From an uncultured SAR86 cluster bacterium (GTDB taxonomy: Bacteria; Pseudomonadota; Gammaproteobacteria; Magnimaribacterales; D2472): a stretch of DNA of 64,000 nucleotides. The translations under genes were made by a program, and so were the position numbers. The notes beneath the pieces were generated by a model that saw nothing but the letters and a program-made list of their open reading frames with translations, made no database searches and had not been told where the DNA came from. Position 1 is the stretch's first letter. Every line of letters begins with the position of its first letter. Below are positions 17,649 through 26,861 of this stretch, in pieces. The stretch is taken from NCBI GenBank assembly GCA_902623685.1, contig CACNUQ010000003.1, positions 1 through 64,000 of the forward strand, given 5' to 3'.

Positions 17649-18623
17649 ATGACACTGCCAAAAATTTTACAAGATAATTTATCAATACCAGTTATTGGCG
17701 CTCCACTTTTTTTAGTATCAGGTCCTGAATTAGTCATTGCACAATGCAAGGCCGGAATTGTTGGCTCCTTTCCTGCTTTGAATGCCCGGCCTCAAAATGT
17801 ACTTGAAGAATGGCTGATAAGAATTAAAGAGGAATTGGCTCAAGCAAAAATTGATGATCCTAGTTTACCAGTTGCCCCCTTTGCAGTGAATCAAATCTGT
17901 CATGGTTCAAATGATAGATTAATGGGAGACATGGAGCTGTGTGTTAAACACGAAGCCCCAATTATTATTACATCATTAAGACCGCCTGAAGAAATAGTTA
18001 CTGCCGCTCATTCATATGGTGGACTTGTTTATCATGATGTTATCAGTGTTAGACACGCTAAGAAAGCTGCAGAGCAGGGAGTTGATGGTTTAATTTTAGT
18101 TTGTGCAGGAGCTGGAGGCCATGCTGGCACATTATCACCCTTTGCATTAGTTCGAGAGGTAAGGGAATTTTTTGATGGAACCATAATTCTATCTGGCTCA
18201 ATTAGCTCAGGAAGTGCGATTGCTTCAAGTTTAGCTTTGGGAGCTGATCTTGCATATTTAGGTACCAGATTCATTGCTACTGAAGAAGCAAATGCCGATC
18301 AAGGCTACAAGCAAATGCTTATTGAAAGTGCAGCAGACGACATTGTTTACTCTTCATTATTTACTGGCGTTCATGGTAATTATCTGAAAGGATCAGTAGA
18401 AAATGCTGGCTTAGATCCTAACAATCTTCCTGAGGCAGATAAATCGTCAATGAATTTTGGTTCTGGTGGTAATACAGATGCAAAAGCTTGGAAAGATATT
18501 TGGGGTTCAGGTCAAGGCATTGGTTCAATAAAAGATTCTCCATCGGTTCAAACCTTAGTTGATCAATTGTCTATAGAATTTAAGGACGCTGTTGAAGATT
18601 TAAAACAAAAATCTGCTTATTAA
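17649..18623 (+). CDS. Nitronate monooxygenase family protein
   Basis: 324 aa from the ATG at 17649, preceded by AAAGGA. FMN-barrel features include IGAPLFLVSGPELVIAQC near the start, the phosphate-binding GLILVCAGAGGHAGT (about residue 153) with the catalytic-type His in GGHAG, and ILSGSISSGSAIASSLALGA. Nitronate monooxygenases oxidise propionate-3-nitronate and related toxic nitronates. Some homologues are enoyl-ACP reductases (FabK), but the GGHAG context favours NMO. Confidence 0.85.
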   Translation: MTLPKILQDNLSIPVIGAPLFLVSGPELVIAQCKAGIVGSFPALNARPQNVLEEWLIRIKEELAQAKIDDPSLPVAPFAVNQICHGSNDRLMGDMELCVKHEAPIIITSLRPPEEIVTAAHSYGGLVYHDVISVRHAKKAAEQGVDGLILVCAGAGGHAGTLSPFALVREVREFFDGTIILSGSISSGSAIASSLALGADLAYLGTRFIATEEANADQGYKQMLIESAADDIVYSSLFTGVHGNYLKGSVENAGLDPNNLPEADKSSMNFGSGGNTDAKAWKDIWGSGQGIGSIKDSPSVQTLVDQLSIEFKDAVEDLKQKSAY

Positions 18624-18630
18624 TTTTTAT

Positions 18631-19047
18631 TTATAAATCTCCATCTTTTCTATGCTCACTGCGATCAACTTCGAACTTTTCTCCATACCTTGCTTCAAGC
18701 TTGTCTTGATTTTCTTTGATAACTTCATATGGATCAAGTTTTAATGCCATACAGGCAGTAGCCCAGTACCACATAATATCTCCCAACTCTCTTTTCATAT
18801 GAAAAATATTATCTTCTGATGCTGGTTTTCCTTGAAGGAACATCTTTTTTACTATTTCCACAAATTCGCCTGTCTCACTACCTAACCCAAGTGCGGCGGT
18901 AAATAGTCTTGCAGATTCTATAGGAGATGAGGAATCAATTTCCTTCATTCGAGCGTGTAAAATGTTTAAATCCAAACTTGGCTCGCTTGTTACTTTGGTT
19001 ACAAAATCTCCATAGCTATTAAGAAATTTTTTTACATCTTCGCTCAT
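18631..19047 (-). CDS. MazG-like nucleoside triphosphate pyrophosphohydrolase
   Basis: 138 aa all-alpha NTP-PPase. The metal-binding ExxE...ExxD pattern is seen as GSETGEFVE (about residue 53) and KRELGDIMWYWA (about residue 85). The family hydrolyses (d)NTPs, sometimes damaged ones, to monophosphates. It is transcribed in the same direction as, and 23 nt after, the GT60-like gene, so the two may share a message. No partner domain is present. Confidence 0.8.
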   Translation of the reverse strand: MSEDVKKFLNSYGDFVTKVTSEPSLDLNILHARMKEIDSSSPIESARLFTAALGLGSETGEFVEIVKKMFLQGKPASEDNIFHMKRELGDIMWYWATACMALKLDPYEVIKENQDKLEARYGEKFEVDRSEHRKDGDL

Positions 19048-19070
19048 TTTTTCTCCTTAGATAATATGCA

Positions 19071-20078
19071 TCAATCATTTTCAAAATTAACTGAATTAAA
19101 GGGCTCGAACTTAGATTGAATTTCTTCAAAGCAAAAACTATTTGTTGCGAGCTCCTCGTCAATAATTTTTTTGTTTATTAAGTCTACTCCAGAAAGGATT
19201 CCAAAGTCTTTAATAGATCTTAATTTACCAAGGCCAAAAGGAGACTCTAAGTTATTGTTAATTAGATCTCCTAACCTAGATTTACTCAATCTATCTAACT
19301 CATTCCACTTAATTGCTCTATTTTTTTCATCCTCTGGATCCCAATGAAGTTTTCTAATTAAATTATCCACATCTGTGTATAGGTGAAATAGGGGTACTCT
19401 AGGTATGTGCACAACATCCCACATGTTGGTATATAACCTAAGCGCGATACTCAATTCTTCGCCATGAAAATAGAACTTAGGATCATAGGGGATTAAACTT
19501 GCAAATTCTTTTCTAGCAAAAATAAAACCTCCAGCAATCAGTAATCCTTTTGCAGGCAAATTAGTGTTTGCAGGAAAACTTTTTTGCATTGAATAATATC
19601 CATCTTCAAACATTCTTTTTTCTCTAAAAGTTATCCCAAGCGTCTCTTTATAGGCTGTATTTAACTTAAAGCTGTCAAGTTCTTTATTTGGCTTAAAGCC
19701 TCTTGGGTATCCCGAAATGACAAAATGATTTTCAAGACATTTTTCTATCCAGGCATGATAATTAATTAAAATCTTATCCCAGTTTTTTGCAAAAATAGTA
19801 TGAGAGTCGATTTGAAGGAAATAATCTTCATTTGAAATAAGACTTTGAATTCTTGCTCTTGCCCAACATGGCCCTTTTGCCATTACAGGATCTAATAATT
19901 CATATTTAATCTGGTCTTTAAAATTAATAGAATGAACATTAATACCGTTATCAGCTTGTTCGCATACACCAAATACAAGGTTATCTTTATTTTCTGCATT
20001 TTGATAAGCACTACATAGTGTTTCAAGCAAGAGTGGATCTTGATAGGATGCTACAGAAATAAAAATTTTCTTCGACAT
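19071..20078 (-). CDS. GT60-like glycosyltransferase (Skp1 GlcNAc-transferase family, PF11397)
   Basis: 335 aa, cytoplasmic. IFISVASYQDPLLLETLCSA at the N-terminus, GPCWARARIQSL (about residue 69) and LQIDSHTIFAKNWD, with the divalent-metal DSH at Asp91-His93, are family hallmarks. HGEELSIALRLYTNMWDVV (about residue 222) is the conserved acceptor-side motif. In Dictyostelium the founding member (GnT1) adds GlcNAc to hydroxyproline of Skp1. Here the gene is head to head with a prolyl 4-hydroxylase, with 35 nt between start codons. The bacterial acceptor is unknown, and hydroxyproline glycosylation is my inference from the pairing. Confidence 0.82.
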   Translation of the reverse strand: MSKKIFISVASYQDPLLLETLCSAYQNAENKDNLVFGVCEQADNGINVHSINFKDQIKYELLDPVMAKGPCWARARIQSLISNEDYFLQIDSHTIFAKNWDKILINYHAWIEKCLENHFVISGYPRGFKPNKELDSFKLNTAYKETLGITFREKRMFEDGYYSMQKSFPANTNLPAKGLLIAGGFIFARKEFASLIPYDPKFYFHGEELSIALRLYTNMWDVVHIPRVPLFHLYTDVDNLIRKLHWDPEDEKNRAIKWNELDRLSKSRLGDLINNNLESPFGLGKLRSIKDFGILSGVDLINKKIIDEELATNSFCFEEIQSKFEPFNSVNFEND

Positions 20079-20113
20079 GATAGAAATCTTTTTTTAAACT
20101 ACAATTATCTCAC

Positions 20114-20755
20114 ATGAAAGATCAAGAATATCCAAAAAGAATTGCTGAAAATGTGATCATGTACGCTGCAGATCCAATACTGTATGTAGTCGATAATTTT
20201 TTAAGCAAAGATGAATGCCAAGCTTTTATCAATACTGCTGAAGGTAAGCTTAAGCCTTCAACTGTTATAAGTCCTGATAAGCATGTTCAACATGAAAGCA
20301 GGACAAGTGAGAATTGCTGGATAGAGCATGATGCAAATGAAATTATTCATGAAGTAAGTAAAAGATTTTCAATTTTAGTCCAAATGCCAATAAGAAATGC
20401 AGAGCAGTACCAGCTTGTATATTATAAAAAAGGAGCTCAGTATAAACCTCATTTTGACTCATTCGACTATGAGACTGAAGATGGAAAGAATAATTGGGAG
20501 CCAGGTGGCCAAAGAATGGTTACAGTAATTGCATATCTTAATGATGTAGAGGAGGGAGGCGAAACAGGTTTTCCAGAGCTAAATATTAATGTTCCACCAA
20601 AAAAAGGTGATGTAGTGGTTTTTCATAATACCCTTCTTGATGATTCATCAACTTATCCAAAAATTAATCCAAAATCACTTCATGGAGGCATGCCTGTAAT
20701 CAAGGGTGAAAAGTGGATGGTAAATCTTTGGTTTAGGGAAAACCTTAGATACTAG
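20114..20755 (+). CDS. Prolyl 4-hydroxylase, 2-oxoglutarate/Fe(II) dioxygenase
   Basis: 213 aa, the size of bacterial P4H catalytic domains, without a signal peptide. The iron triad is His113-x-Asp115 (HFDSF) and His190 (SLHGG). The 2-oxoglutarate-binding Lys200 lies ten residues after His190 (GEKW). GGQRMVTVIAYLNDVEEGGE is the typical core strand. It should hydroxylate proline in a cytoplasmic protein; bacterial homologues act for example on EF-Tu. It is divergent from the GT60-like gene. Its end abuts the convergent regulator gene (1 nt). Confidence 0.9.
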   Translation: MKDQEYPKRIAENVIMYAADPILYVVDNFLSKDECQAFINTAEGKLKPSTVISPDKHVQHESRTSENCWIEHDANEIIHEVSKRFSILVQMPIRNAEQYQLVYYKKGAQYKPHFDSFDYETEDGKNNWEPGGQRMVTVIAYLNDVEEGGETGFPELNINVPPKKGDVVVFHNTLLDDSSTYPKINPKSLHGGMPVIKGEKWMVNLWFRENLRY

Positions 20756-21598
20756 TTACTTTAACTTTAGAGAACTTTGACTAGTTACAATGTTAAACAA
20801 ATGATCTTGAGCCTCTGGCTTAAGCTGAGCAACACCAACTGCCAAAACATCAATAATTGCCATGTAAGCTAACCTTGAAGTTAGTGGCCTAGTTAATCTT
20901 GCATTCCCGCCAACATCAATATCTAGAGAAATGTCGCATATTCTTGAGAGAGGAGTATTTGAGGGCATAAGCCCAATAACAATAACACCAAAACTTTTAA
21001 CTGTTTTTATGCTTTCGACCAAGGCCGCAGTATTTCCAGACTGAGATATGGCCACAACCACATCCCTATTATTTAGAGAATTTGCTGACATAAATTGAAT
21101 GTGAGGATCAGAAATACACGAGGATGGTATTTTGAGTCGAAAAAATTTGTGTTGTGCATCCATGGCAATTGCTGCAGAGCCCCCAAAAGCATAAAATTCT
21201 ACTCTTTTGGCATTAGCCAATGTTTCGATTGCCTCCTCAAGTGAGGTTTGATTAAGTTGTGATCTAACATTCAAAATTTCACTGATGGTACTATCGAATA
21301 CTTTCTCAGTAAGCTCTTGAATAGAGTCTTCAGAATCAATTTCGTAGGAATTAAAATAGTCATCTGCGGCAAGCTGTTGAGCAAGGGTAAGTTTAAACTT
21401 TTGAAAACCATCAAAATTAACAGCTTTACAAAATCTTATTAGGGTAGGCTCGCTAATTCCTATCTCCTCTGAAGCTTGTGCAGTAGTTAGCTCAATAATT
21501 GCACTTGGCTTATTTAAAATATATTCAGCAACTTTTACTTCTGATTTTCTTAAGTTAGGAAGCGCAATTTTAATTTCTCTTAATAATTTAGTTTGCAT
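20756..21598 (-). CDS. RpiR/HexR-family transcriptional regulator
   Basis: 280 aa. An N-terminal helix-turn-helix of the RpiR type covers residues 1-77 (TTAQASEEIGISEPTLIRFC). A SIS sugar-phosphate-binding domain covers about residues 125-260 (FYAFGGSAAIAMDAQHKFF, VAISQSGNTAALVES). Proteins of this layout sense sugar phosphates. HexR, which responds to KDPG and controls central carbon genes, is the commonest gammaproteobacterial member and is close in length. The HexR assignment itself is a guess because no carbon-metabolism gene is adjacent. Confidence 0.85.
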   Translation of the reverse strand: MQTKLLREIKIALPNLRKSEVKVAEYILNKPSAIIELTTAQASEEIGISEPTLIRFCKAVNFDGFQKFKLTLAQQLAADDYFNSYEIDSEDSIQELTEKVFDSTISEILNVRSQLNQTSLEEAIETLANAKRVEFYAFGGSAAIAMDAQHKFFRLKIPSSCISDPHIQFMSANSLNNRDVVVAISQSGNTAALVESIKTVKSFGVIVIGLMPSNTPLSRICDISLDIDVGGNARLTRPLTSRLAYMAIIDVLAVGVAQLKPEAQDHLFNIVTSQSSLKLK

Positions 21599-21640
21599 AA
21601 AGGTTAGAATAGGCTTCTTAGACTAAAAAATGAACCCCTA

Positions 21641-23815
21641 ATGGATGTTTCTCACATACTAGAAAATTTAAATGATCCGCAAAGAGAAGCGGTTACCTCT
21701 GAAGACCAGAGCCTTTTAGTTTTGGCAGGGGCAGGCTCAGGCAAGACCAGGGTATTAGTTCATAGAATCGCATGGAGTGTGGAGGCGATGGGACTTAATC
21801 CTTCATCTATTATGGCCGTAACCTTTACCAACAAAGCAGCTCAAGAAATGCAATCAAGAATTCAAGAGTTACTTCAGTCACCTGCTGGTGATATGTGGTG
21901 TGGGACTTTTCACGGGCTGGCGCACAGGACTCTTAAAAGATTCTACAAAGAAGCAGGACTTATTTCAGGATTTACAATTCTTGATAGCGATGATCAGTTA
22001 CGAATTGTGAAGCGCTTGGTTAAAGAAGCAGGTCTTGATGATGGCGCTTGGCCTCCCAAACAAATGCAGTGGCAAATTAATGGCTGGAAAGATGAGGGGA
22101 TTCGTGCTGATAAAGTTAATGACAATGGTGATTTTTATACTCAAACGGTAAAAGGTATTTATAAACACTACGAAGATGCTTGTTTAAATGATAGTTTGGT
22201 AGATTTCGCCGAGTTATTGCTAAAGGCTTATGAGTTAGTCAAAAAAAATAAAACTGTAAAAGAATTTTTTCACAATAGATTCAAAGCTATATTGGTTGAT
22301 GAGTTTCAAGATACTAATACTATTCAATACAACTGGTTGAAAGAGATATCTTCAGATGCATCTTCCATTACCGCTGTAGGAGATGACGATCAGTCGATTT
22401 ATGGTTGGCGGGGAGCGAAAGTTGAGAACATTTCGTCTTTTGAATCTAGTTTTAAGAAATCTAAAATTATACGTTTAGAGCAAAATTATCGTTCTACAAG
22501 CGTAATTTTAAGCGCCGCTAATGCTTTGATAGAAAATAATCAAAATCGCCTGGGAAAAAATTTATGGACCGATTCGCTTGAGGGTGAGCCCATAACCCTT
22601 TATCAGGCATACAACGAGCAGGATGAGGCAAGGTTTATTGCAGGAACTGTAAAAAATTGGATGGACAGTGGTGAACTGTATCAAGATGTAGGAATTGTTT
22701 ACCGATCAAATGCACAATCGAGAGCTTTGGAAGAAGCATTGTTACGAATTAACATTCCTTATCGAATTTATGGTGGTCTCAGGTTCTATGAGCGTATGGA
22801 GATTAAAAACGCTATGAGCTATTTAAAGGTAGTCTTTAATCCGCATGATAATCCTGCATTTGAGCGTTCTATTGCCAATCCAACCAGAGGCATTGGGGTG
22901 AAGTCTCAGGCAAAAATTAGAGATGCCGCAAAAGCATACAACCTTTCTTATATTAAGGCAGCGGCTAAATTATTAGATGAAGGGAAAATGGGTGGTAAAG
23001 CTGGTCAAGGTTTAAGGGGATATCTAGAATTTGTTACCCATTGTATAGAACTGCTTGATTCAACTCCCTTGTCTGATTTGATGGAACTTATCATACAAAA
23101 ATCAGGCTTGTATCAGTATCACAAAAAAGAAGCTGGCGAGAAAGGTAAAACTAGAATAGAAAACCTGGAAGAGCTAGTCACCTCGGCAAAAAACTTTGAA
23201 CAATCATTTGAAAAAGAAAAGTCTCACAAAGAAATTGCAGAAATTTTCTTAGATACTGTTTCATTGGATGCTGGAGATACCCAAGCTGATGAGTTTCAAG
23301 ATGCCGTTCAGTTAATGACATTACATTCAGCCAAAGGTCTAGAATTCCCATTGGTTTTTATTACGGGTCTGGAGGAAACTCTTTTTCCACATGGACGATC
23401 CATAGAATCACCATCTCAACTTGAGGAGGAAAGAAGGCTCTGCTATGTAGGAATTACTCGTGCCATGAAAAAGCTTTATCTAACTCATGCAGAATCAAGA
23501 AGGCTCCATGGATCTGACGTATTTAATCCAGCCTCAAGATTTTTAAAAGAAATTCCCTCTGTTTTTATTGAAGAAATAAGACCCCGAGCTTCTGTGACAA
23601 CTTCATATGTACGAAAACCAAAAAAATCAACCATGGACTTTAAAGAAGAGGTTGGTATTGGATTAGGGCAGAAAGTAGTTCACCCTACCTTTGGGCTCGG
23701 TGTCGTTTTAAACTATGAGGGATCAGGTGAATCAGCAAGAGTTCAAATTAATTTTGAAAAAGCTGGCAGTAAATGGCTGGTACTAGCTTTTGCTAAATTG
23801 GAGATGTTGGGATGA
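21641..23815 (+). CDS. uvrD: DNA helicase II, UvrD type
   Basis: 724 aa superfamily 1A helicase. Visible motifs are Walker A AGAGSGKTR (about residue 31), Ia TFTNKAAQEM, Walker B VDEFQDTN, III GDDDQSIYGWRGA, IV EQNYRS, V TLHSAKGLEF and VI YVGITRA. The C-terminus GLGQKVVHPTFGLGVVLNYE is the Tudor-like tail specific to UvrD/PcrA. It unwinds DNA 3'-5' in mismatch and excision repair. Its stop overlaps the following TRAP gene by 4 nt, an unexpected coupling. Confidence 0.95.
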   Translation: MDVSHILENLNDPQREAVTSEDQSLLVLAGAGSGKTRVLVHRIAWSVEAMGLNPSSIMAVTFTNKAAQEMQSRIQELLQSPAGDMWCGTFHGLAHRTLKRFYKEAGLISGFTILDSDDQLRIVKRLVKEAGLDDGAWPPKQMQWQINGWKDEGIRADKVNDNGDFYTQTVKGIYKHYEDACLNDSLVDFAELLLKAYELVKKNKTVKEFFHNRFKAILVDEFQDTNTIQYNWLKEISSDASSITAVGDDDQSIYGWRGAKVENISSFESSFKKSKIIRLEQNYRSTSVILSAANALIENNQNRLGKNLWTDSLEGEPITLYQAYNEQDEARFIAGTVKNWMDSGELYQDVGIVYRSNAQSRALEEALLRINIPYRIYGGLRFYERMEIKNAMSYLKVVFNPHDNPAFERSIANPTRGIGVKSQAKIRDAAKAYNLSYIKAAAKLLDEGKMGGKAGQGLRGYLEFVTHCIELLDSTPLSDLMELIIQKSGLYQYHKKEAGEKGKTRIENLEELVTSAKNFEQSFEKEKSHKEIAEIFLDTVSLDAGDTQADEFQDAVQLMTLHSAKGLEFPLVFITGLEETLFPHGRSIESPSQLEEERRLCYVGITRAMKKLYLTHAESRRLHGSDVFNPASRFLKEIPSVFIEEIRPRASVTTSYVRKPKKSTMDFKEEVGIGLGQKVVHPTFGLGVVLNYEGSGESARVQINFEKAGSKWLVLAFAKLEMLG

Positions 23816-24909
23816 AAAATTTTTTAATAACTGGGTTAGCTTTAAGTTTCCTATTTTCCTGTGGACAGGCGGATCAAAATACTGATAGCGAGGTAAAGTT
23901 TCAAAATTACTCATGGTCATTGGTTACTACTTGGCCAAAGAATTATCCTGGTTTAGGAATGGCACCAGAGCGTTTTAGTAAGTTGGTTGATGAAATGTCT
24001 CAAGGCCAGTTAAAAGTAACAGTTTATGGAGCTGGAGAATTTGTTCCTGCCATGGGTGTCTTTGATGCAGTTTCTTCAGGCGCTGTCGAAATGGGGCATG
24101 GCGGTGCCTATTACTGGAAAGGCAAAGTTCCAGCTGCACAGTTTTTTGCAGGAGTACCATTCGGTTTTACTGCTGATGAAATAAATGCTTGGGTAAATCG
24201 AGGCGGTGGCCTAGAGCTATGGGAAGAGCTGTATAAACCCTTCAATATGAAGCCACTTCCAGGTGGTAATACTGGCACACAAATGTTTGGTTGGTTTAAT
24301 AAAGAGATTAACTCACTTGAAGATATTAAGGGATTAAAAATGCGCTTTCCGGGTTTTGGAGGCGAAGTCTTTAAAAGAGCCGGTGGCATTCCAGTCAATA
24401 TTCCTGGGGGAGAACTTTATACTGCCATGCAAACAGGTACTATAGATGCAGTTGAATGGGTAGGTCCATACAATGATCTTGCCTTTGGATTTCAGCAAGT
24501 TGCAAAATATTATTACTATCCAGGTTGGCACGAGCCAGGCTCCATGTTGGAATTTACCATTAATTTAGAGGCATGGAATTCTTTGCCACCTCATCTTCAA
24601 TCTATAGTTGAGGTAGCTGCCAAAGCAGTTAATCAAGATTTGTTAGATGAGTATACGGCGTCAAATAATAGAGCTTTACAAGACTTAATTACTAAACATG
24701 ATGTAAAGTTAAGAAAACTACCAGATGATGTTATTAATGAATTCCGCGCTATTTCTGAGGAGATTTTAGAAACTTCTGCAGCTACTGATCCAGCTGTAAG
24801 AAAAGTTTACGATTCATTTAAAACGTTCATGGCAGAGGTTAAGAGTTTTCATGCCATAGCTGAGGATGCATTTGTTGAGGCTCGAACCAATAGTGATGAA
24901 GATTCCTGA
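23812..24909 (+). CDS. dctP: TRAP transporter substrate-binding lipoprotein (DctP family)
   Basis: 365 aa. The signal peptide ends in a lipobox-like LFSC (Cys17), suggesting lipid anchoring. The DctP fold is shown by WPKNYPGLGMAPERFSKLVD, GAVEMGHGGAYYW, LEDIKGLKMRFPGFGGEVF (with the carboxylate-binding Arg) and GTIDAVEWVGPYND. The aromatic-rich pocket and the GGAYYWKGK segment resemble the mannitol/2-oxo-acid type subgroup. It captures an organic anion for the Na+-driven permeases, whose genes lie at 28719-30490 on the other strand. It overlaps uvrD by 4 nt and lipB by 14 nt. Confidence 0.9.
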   Translation: MKNFLITGLALSFLFSCGQADQNTDSEVKFQNYSWSLVTTWPKNYPGLGMAPERFSKLVDEMSQGQLKVTVYGAGEFVPAMGVFDAVSSGAVEMGHGGAYYWKGKVPAAQFFAGVPFGFTADEINAWVNRGGGLELWEELYKPFNMKPLPGGNTGTQMFGWFNKEINSLEDIKGLKMRFPGFGGEVFKRAGGIPVNIPGGELYTAMQTGTIDAVEWVGPYNDLAFGFQQVAKYYYYPGWHEPGSMLEFTINLEAWNSLPPHLQSIVEVAAKAVNQDLLDEYTASNNRALQDLITKHDVKLRKLPDDVINEFRAISEEILETSAATDPAVRKVYDSFKTFMAEVKSFHAIAEDAFVEARTNSDEDS

Positions 24910-25498
24910 ATTTCTTCATTTAGGTACGCAAGCTTATGAAAATACTTATGAGCAAATGCGTTCTTTAGTAAAAGCAGAATCTTTCCAAGACCAGGTTTGG
25001 CTATTAGAACACCCTTCAGTTTTTACTCTCGGTACAGCAGCAGATCCATCAAATATTTTAAATCCGGGTGATATCCCAGTGATTCAAACTGATAGAGGTG
25101 GAGAGGTAACCTTTCATGGACCAGGCCAACTTGTTATTTATTTTTTACTGGATATAAAATCTAAAAAAATTGGTCCCAAAACCTTGGTTGCAAATTTACA
25201 ATTGATTATCCAAAAAGTTTTGCAGCATTATTCAATTGAAAGTTCTTTTATTGAGGGAGCCCCAGGAGTTTATGTAGAAAACAAAAAAATAGCATCTATC
25301 GGATTAAGATTCTCAAAAGGTAAAAGCTATCACGGTATCAGTATAAATGTTGACATGAACTTAACTCCTTTTACCTTGATTAATCCATGCGGATACGAAG
25401 GTTTAGAGGTAACACAAATTAGTGATTTTGATTCAAAAGTTACTCTTGAAGATGTAAAATCTGTCGCAATAAAAGAGATACAAACAGTATTAAGTTAA
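24896..25498 (+). CDS. lipB: Octanoyl-[ACP] transferase
   Basis: 200 aa from the ATG at 24896, chosen because [19 protein letters not shown] matches the family N-terminus. [20 protein letters not shown] (about residue 62) is the LipB signature. The catalytic Lys lies in KKIASIGLR and the catalytic Cys in NPCGYEGL. It transfers octanoate from ACP to lipoyl domains in the cytoplasm. lipA follows with a 1-nt stop/start overlap (TAATG), so the two lipoylation steps are coexpressed. Confidence 0.94.
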   Translation: MKIPEFLHLGTQAYENTYEQMRSLVKAESFQDQVWLLEHPSVFTLGTAADPSNILNPGDIPVIQTDRGGEVTFHGPGQLVIYFLLDIKSKKIGPKTLVANLQLIIQKVLQHYSIESSFIEGAPGVYVENKKIASIGLRFSKGKSYHGISINVDMNLTPFTLINPCGYEGLEVTQISDFDSKVTLEDVKSVAIKEIQTVLS

Positions 25499-26481
25499 TG
25501 GAAATAATACCAACACAAAAGATCATTAATAGGGATGGCATTAAAGCTATCAAAAATGGTCAAAAGGCTAATAAGTATTCATCTGTACCAAATCAGAAGA
25601 AGCCAGAGTGGATAAGAGTAAAAGCTACCTTCGAAAGTAATTTTAGCGCTGTCAAAAAACAGGTAGAAGATAAACGCCTAAATACTGTATGTGAAGAGGC
25701 CATGTGTCCAAATATCTCTGAATGTTGGTCTGCAGGCACTGCAACTTTTATGCTGATGGGTTCTGTTTGTACCAGAGCTTGCAAGTTTTGTTCAGTGGAT
25801 ACAGGTAATCCAAAAGGCTGGTTAGACCACGAAGAGCCATTGCATACTGCAAAAGCCGTCAAAACTATGGGACTCAAATATGTAGTTCTTACATCTGTTA
25901 ACAGAGATGACTTAGATGATGGTGGGGCAGAGCATTATGCTAAAACTGTGAAAGCCATTAAAGAATTAAACCCTTTTACTGCGGTAGAAGCATTAACGCC
26001 AGATTTCAAGGGCTTATCTTCGTCAATAGATACATTGGTCAATTGTGGGCTAGAGGTTTTTGCACAAAACTTAGAGACTGTTAAAAGACTTACACATCCT
26101 GTTAGAGATACAAGAGCTGGGTATGAACAGACTCTTGAGGTTCTTGCGGAATCAAAAAGAATAAATCCTAATGTTCTTACAAAGACAAGTTTAATTTTAG
26201 GTTTAGGCGAAACAGATCAAGAAATTGAAGAAACCATGGATGATTTAATTGCTCACAAAGTGGACATCTTAACTTTAGGTCAATATTTAAGACCAACTCT
26301 AAATCATCTTCCGGTCGAAAGATGGGTTACCCCCAAAGAATTTGATCGTTATCGTGAAATAGGATTGAAAAAAGGATTCTTGGAAGTTGTTTCCGGACCT
26401 ATGGTCAGATCAAGCTATCGAGCTGAAAGAGCGTTAGAGAAAAATAATGCAGGTCTTAATCTTGCTAGTGGGCAAGGTTAA
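25498..26481 (+). CDS. lipA: Lipoyl synthase
   Basis: 327 aa radical SAM enzyme. The auxiliary cluster motif is C-x4-C-x5-C in [12 protein letters not shown] (about residue 62), and the radical SAM cluster motif is CTRACKFC (about residue 97). [12 protein letters not shown] near the C-terminus carries the Ser ligand RSSYRA. It inserts two sulfurs into octanoyl chains delivered by LipB. The N-terminal extension with [14 protein letters not shown] is usual. It converges with a small membrane-protein gene, overlapping by 17 nt. Confidence 0.96.
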   Translation: MEIIPTQKIINRDGIKAIKNGQKANKYSSVPNQKKPEWIRVKATFESNFSAVKKQVEDKRLNTVCEEAMCPNISECWSAGTATFMLMGSVCTRACKFCSVDTGNPKGWLDHEEPLHTAKAVKTMGLKYVVLTSVNRDDLDDGGAEHYAKTVKAIKELNPFTAVEALTPDFKGLSSSIDTLVNCGLEVFAQNLETVKRLTHPVRDTRAGYEQTLEVLAESKRINPNVLTKTSLILGLGETDQEIEETMDDLIAHKVDILTLGQYLRPTLNHLPVERWVTPKEFDRYREIGLKKGFLEVVSGPMVRSSYRAERALEKNNAGLNLASGQG

Positions 26482-26701
26482 AGACTGTTACAAATAGAAT
26501 TCCTGTTCCTAAAACTCCAATAATACAGATTAAAAAATCTACAAAGAAAACTTTAAACAGTTTTGACCAGACTCCCTCATTAATTTCATTATTCTGAAGC
26601 TCTTTTTTAAATACTTCCATCGCAGCATATTTAAACCAAGAAAAGGTTACTAGAAAAGTAATGGCGCCAAAAGCAAATAGTAAAGAATTAGAGTTAAACA
26701 T
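26465..26701 (-). CDS. Small two-helix membrane protein, unknown
   Basis: 78 aa. Helices lie at about residues 6-28 and 50-74, separated by a charged loop ([20 protein letters not shown]). No family is recognised. The 3' end overlaps lipA by 17 nt on the opposite strand. A real gene is likely because the frame is hydrophobic in two clean blocks and ends in a normal tail, but a ribosome binding site is not evident. Confidence 0.5.
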   Translation of the reverse strand: MFNSNSLLFAFGAITFLVTFSWFKYAAMEVFKKELQNNEINEGVWSKLFKVFFVDFLICIIGVLGTGILFVTVFNLAH

Positions 26702-26747
26702 TAAGCTATTTTAAAGCTTAAAGGAAGAAGTTATAGATAAATATTAA

Positions 26748-26785
26748 TTAAGGATAGTTAAGTAAATTTAAATTTCCTTAAGGAT
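26748..26785. promoter_or_regulatory. Repeat-rich, operator-like region upstream of the islet
   Basis: TTAAGGAT occurs twice as a direct repeat 30 nt apart (26748-26755 and 26778-26785). The second copy lies in the perfect palindrome TCCTTAAGGA (26775-26784), and the 12-nt palindrome AAATTTAAATTT lies between the copies (26764-26775). This is 77 nt before the ATG at 26862. In such AT-rich DNA chance is a real alternative. Confidence 0.3.
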
Positions 26786-26861
26786 CTTTAAAGATATATT
26801 GATTTATTTATATTTTTAGTCTAATCTACTCATTGATTTAACTAAACATAGGGGACTAATC

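Noticed and set aside
20756-21598. Firm naming of the RpiR-type gene as hexR
   Set aside because: The length and fold fit, but no zwf, edd or other HexR-linked gene is next to it, and no HexR palindrome was found upstream.
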